A DNA stretch of 64,000 bases, from contig NZ_JRHH01000002.1 of the NCBI RefSeq assembly GCF_000757385.1, positions 124,001-188,000 on the forward strand, in the 5' to 3' direction. The translations under genes and the position numbers were made by a program. Positions 61,554-64,000 of this stretch are shown here, piece after piece (within the stretch, counting starts at the first letter, position 1; each line of letters opens with the position of its first letter). The notes under the pieces were generated by a model that ran no database searches, had not been told where the DNA came from, and was given only the letters and a program-made list of their open reading frames with translations. Source of the DNA: Flavobacterium aquatile LMG 4008 = ATCC 11947. Lineage in GTDB: Bacteria > Bacteroidota > Bacteroidia > Flavobacteriales > Flavobacteriaceae.

Positions 61554-64000
61554 TTGAAAACCAATACATTTAAATACGCAGTAATTACTGGATTATTAAT
61601 TTTTTTTGCAGCATGTTCTACAAAAAGAAACACTTTTTTATCTAGAAATTCTCATGCTTTAAGTACCAAATATAACATTCTTTATAATGGCGGAATTGCT
61701 TTAGATAAAGGAGTTTCTGACTTAAAATCGCAATACAAAGATAATTTTTGGGAATTGTTACCTATTGAAAGAATGCAAATTTCAGAAGATGTTTTAGCTC
61801 CAAATGAGACTAAAAACAAAGACTTCGAACGCGCCGAAACCAAAGCTACCAAAGCAATTCAAAAACACTCCATGAATATTGATGGTGGAGAAAAAAATCC
61901 GCAAATGGATGAAGCGCACTTAATGCTAGGTAAATCACGTTATTATGATCAGCGATTTGTTCCTGCATTGGAAGCTTTCAATTATGTTTTGTACAAATAT
62001 CCAAAAAGTGACAAGATTTATGAGGTAAAAATTTGGAGAGAAAAGACCAACATGCGTATGGATAATGATGCCATCGCGGTTACAAACCTTCGTAAATTAT
62101 TAAAAGAAATTAAATTTAAAGATCAAATTTTTGCTGATGCAAATGCAACTTTGGCGCAAGCATTTTTAAATTTAAAATTAACCGATAGCGCGATTGCTAA
62201 AATTAAAATTGCCAAAGAATTTACAAAACAAAACGAAGAAGTAGCGCGTTACCATTTTATTCTGGGTCAAATTTATGAAAGTCAAAATCATAAGGATAGT
62301 GCATTTGCATCTTATCAAGAGGTTATTGACATGAAAAGAAAATCGCCAAGACAATATGTAATTCAAGCACATGCACGACAAGCCCAACAGTTTGATTACG
62401 AAAAAGGCGACACTTTAGCATTTGTTAAAAAATATAAAGATTTATTAGAAGACAGAGAAAACAGACCATTTTTAGATGTTTTAAATCATCAAATGGGATT
62501 GTTTTATGATAAAAATAAAAACTACAATAAAGCTAGTAAATTCTATAATTCTTCTCTAAAAGCTAAATCATCGGATGATTATTTAATTGCTTCCAATTAT
62601 AGAAACTTAGCTGAAATAAATTTCACAACTGCAAAATATGTGACCGCTGGAAAATATTATGACAGCACGATGGTTTATTTAAATGATAGAACACGTGAGT
62701 TCAAGTTGATTTCTAAGAAAAGAGAAAATCTTGAAGATGTAATTAAATTTGAAGGAATTGCACAACGCAACGATAGCATTTTAAAAGTAGCTTCACTTTC
62801 TTCAACAGACAAAGCCATCTATTATCAAAAGTATATTGATAATTTAAAAAAAGAAGATGAAAAGCAACGAATTTTATTAGAGAAAAAACAACGTGCTGAG
62901 GAAAATGCTTCTGGAGGAAAAACAGACGATGTAGCATCTGCTGGTATGGCTCAAAAAGCATCCAAAACAGATAATTCGGCTCCAGTTACAAATGGCACAC
63001 CGTCAAAACCAGGAGATTTCTATTTTTATAATCCTGCAACAGTATCTTTTGGTAAAATTGAATTTGCTAAAAAATGGGGAAAAAGAGCTTTTGGTCCAAA
63101 TTGGAGATTAGGTTCTTCACAAGACAAAAATAGTTCAGATGAAGTAGCGGACGAACAAACAGACGAAAAAGAAAAAGTTGTAGACGAAAGATATACTACC
63201 GATTTTTATATTAGTAAAATTCCAACTTCGCAAGTAGCTTTAGACAGTTTAGCCAAAGAAAGAAACTTTGCTTATTATCAGCTTGGTGTAATTTATAAAG
63301 AGAAATTTAAAGAATATAAACGTGCTGCCGACAAACTTGAAACACTCTTAAATAATAATCCGGAAGAGCGATTAGTGTTGCCGTCAATGTATAATTTGTA
63401 TAAAATTTATGAAATCATTGATCCAGCAAAAGCGGCAGCAATGAAAACCAGAATTACATCAAATTATCCAAATTCTCGTTATGCTCAGATTTTAAATAAT
63501 AATTCGGTAAGTTTGGAATTAGGTTCGCCAGAAGTGGTGTACACAAATCTATATAAAGAATACGAATCTGGAAGTTACAGAGAAGCTTTGAGTAAAACCG
63601 AGTTGGCAATTATTCAATTTACAGGTGATGAAATGTTGCCAAAATTAGAATTATTAAAAGCGAATTTAGTTGGTAAATTATATGGTTTAAAAGATTATAA
63701 AAAGGCATTGAACTATGTAGCATTATCGTATCCTAATAGTCAAGAAGGTAAAGAAACTGAAGCATTTATTTCTTCTAAAATCCCAATGTTAGAATCATTA
63801 TATTTCAATGATTTAACACCAACTTCATGGAAAATTGTATTTGAACCAGCAAATAGTTTAGACGATAAAAGCACAAAACCACTTTTAGATAAACTAAATA
63901 AATTTGCTAAAGAACGAACAATAGAAACACTTACAGTTTCAACAGATATTTATTCAATCGATAGAAACTTAATTGTTATTCACGGAATAAAATCGGAAGA
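61554..64000 (+). CDS. sprE: SprE/PorW-like type IX secretion and gliding lipoprotein, 3' end beyond the window
   Basis: 815 codons are open from a TTG start giving MKTNTFKYAVITGLLIFFAACST, with lipobox FAAC and lipidated cysteine 21. The next part, STKRNTFLSRNSHALSTKYNILYNGG, is the SprE/PorW opening I recall. Tetratricopeptide-like repeats follow (DEAHLMLGKSRYYDQRFVPALEAFNYVL; ARYHFILGQIYESQNHKDSAFASYQ). SprE is needed for type IX secretion and gliding in Flavobacterium johnsoniae, where it has about 870 residues, so only its last 50 or so are missing. No other start codon is plausible. Confidence 0.85.
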   Translation, partial: MKTNTFKYAVITGLLIFFAACSTKRNTFLSRNSHALSTKYNILYNGGIALDKGVSDLKSQYKDNFWELLPIERMQISEDVLAPNETKNKDFERAETKATKAIQKHSMNIDGGEKNPQMDEAHLMLGKSRYYDQRFVPALEAFNYVLYKYPKSDKIYEVKIWREKTNMRMDNDAIAVTNLRKLLKEIKFKDQIFADANATLAQAFLNLKLTDSAIAKIKIAKEFTKQNEEVARYHFILGQIYESQNHKDSAFASYQEVIDMKRKSPRQYVIQAHARQAQQFDYEKGDTLAFVKKYKDLLEDRENRPFLDVLNHQMGLFYDKNKNYNKASKFYNSSLKAKSSDDYLIASNYRNLAEINFTTAKYVTAGKYYDSTMVYLNDRTREFKLISKKRENLEDVIKFEGIAQRNDSILKVASLSSTDKAIYYQKYIDNLKKEDEKQRILLEKKQRAEENASGGKTDDVASAGMAQKASKTDNSAPVTNGTPSKPGDFYFYNPATVSFGKIEFAKKWGKRAFGPNWRLGSSQDKNSSDEVADEQTDEKEKVVDERYTTDFYISKIPTSQVALDSLAKERNFAYYQLGVIYKEKFKEYKRAADKLETLLNNNPEERLVLPSMYNLYKIYEIIDPAKAAAMKTRITSNYPNSRYAQILNNNSVSLELGSPEVVYTNLYKEYESGSYREALSKTELAIIQFTGDEMLPKLELLKANLVGKLYGLKDYKKALNYVALSYPNSQEGKETEAFISSKIPMLESLYFNDLTPTSWKIVFEPANSLDDKSTKPLLDKLNKFAKERTIETLTVSTDIYSIDRNLIVIHGIKSE

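Noticed and set aside
62178..62961. Minus-strand open frames of 69 and 72 residues
   Set aside because: They lie within the continuous sprE frame, which is well supported by lipobox and TPR-like repeats.

Overview
The window looks like chromosomal DNA from a member of the Flavobacteriaceae, close to Flavobacterium. It is AT-rich, with TAnnTTTG (-7) promoter boxes and almost no Shine-Dalgarno sites. Several small proteins appear to belong to families I know mainly from flavobacteria (DUF4175, DUF6909, DUF6327-, DUF6341- and DUF6427-like). It also has a SprE/PorW lipoprotein of type IX secretion and gliding. The genus is inferred from recalled protein families, not from a search.

Left part (1-19.9 kb). 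Genes are mostly on the minus strand: a truncated methyltransferase, mnmG, ybeY, a giant DUF4175 membrane protein, an envelope trio (YtxH/holin-like/DUF6327-like), a secreted papain-like protease with a partner, glnS, LysE, a GIN-domain protein and rnr. gltX, an SPFH protein, folB and tRNA-Cys lie on the plus strand. Three near-perfect parS (ParB-binding) palindromes lie within 2.2 kb around mnmG and ybeY. The 3' end of tRNA-Cys, with its terminator, is repeated three times in tandem.

Strand switch (19.9-20.9 kb). Between rnr (minus) and rpiB (plus) lies a 691-base, very AT-rich gap with repeated TTGTTAACA/TTTTCAACA-type nonamers. From there to 48.7 kb nearly every gene is on the plus strand (tatA is the exception). 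With the parS cluster this makes the gap a good candidate for the chromosomal replication origin.

Middle (20.9-29.3 kb). rpiB, two small membrane proteins, tex, tatA, an M23-like protein lacking its peptidase domain, a GH3-family protein, a CarboxypepD_reg-like protein and a DUF6909 protein whose C-terminal half carries nucleoside-phosphorylase-like motifs.

Surface polysaccharide locus (29.3-52.2 kb). A Wzz-like protein; rmlA, rmlC and rmlD (no rmlB); rffA and wecD for dTDP-Fuc4NAc; a UDP-glucuronate decarboxylase-like enzyme; WecB; a WcaJ-like initiating transferase; a Wzx-like flippase; two Wzy-like proteins; several glycosyltransferases; an acyltransferase; two tandem paralogous lipoproteins; and a PaaK/CapK-like adenylate-forming enzyme. 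Together they would make nucleotide sugars, build a repeat unit on undecaprenyl phosphate, flip it and polymerise it.

Right part (52.4-64 kb). purD, two small membrane families, upp, DUF4254, a heptosyltransferase-like GT9, a PaaE-like reductase, an ABC exporter pair (DUF5687 plus ATPase) and the 5' part of sprE/porW running off the edge.

Interspersed repeats stand out: a roughly 100-base element in two inverted copies with a compensatory stem change, a 28-base palindromic element found once between genes and once in frame inside rmlD, and many intergenic arrays with 7- or 13-base periods.
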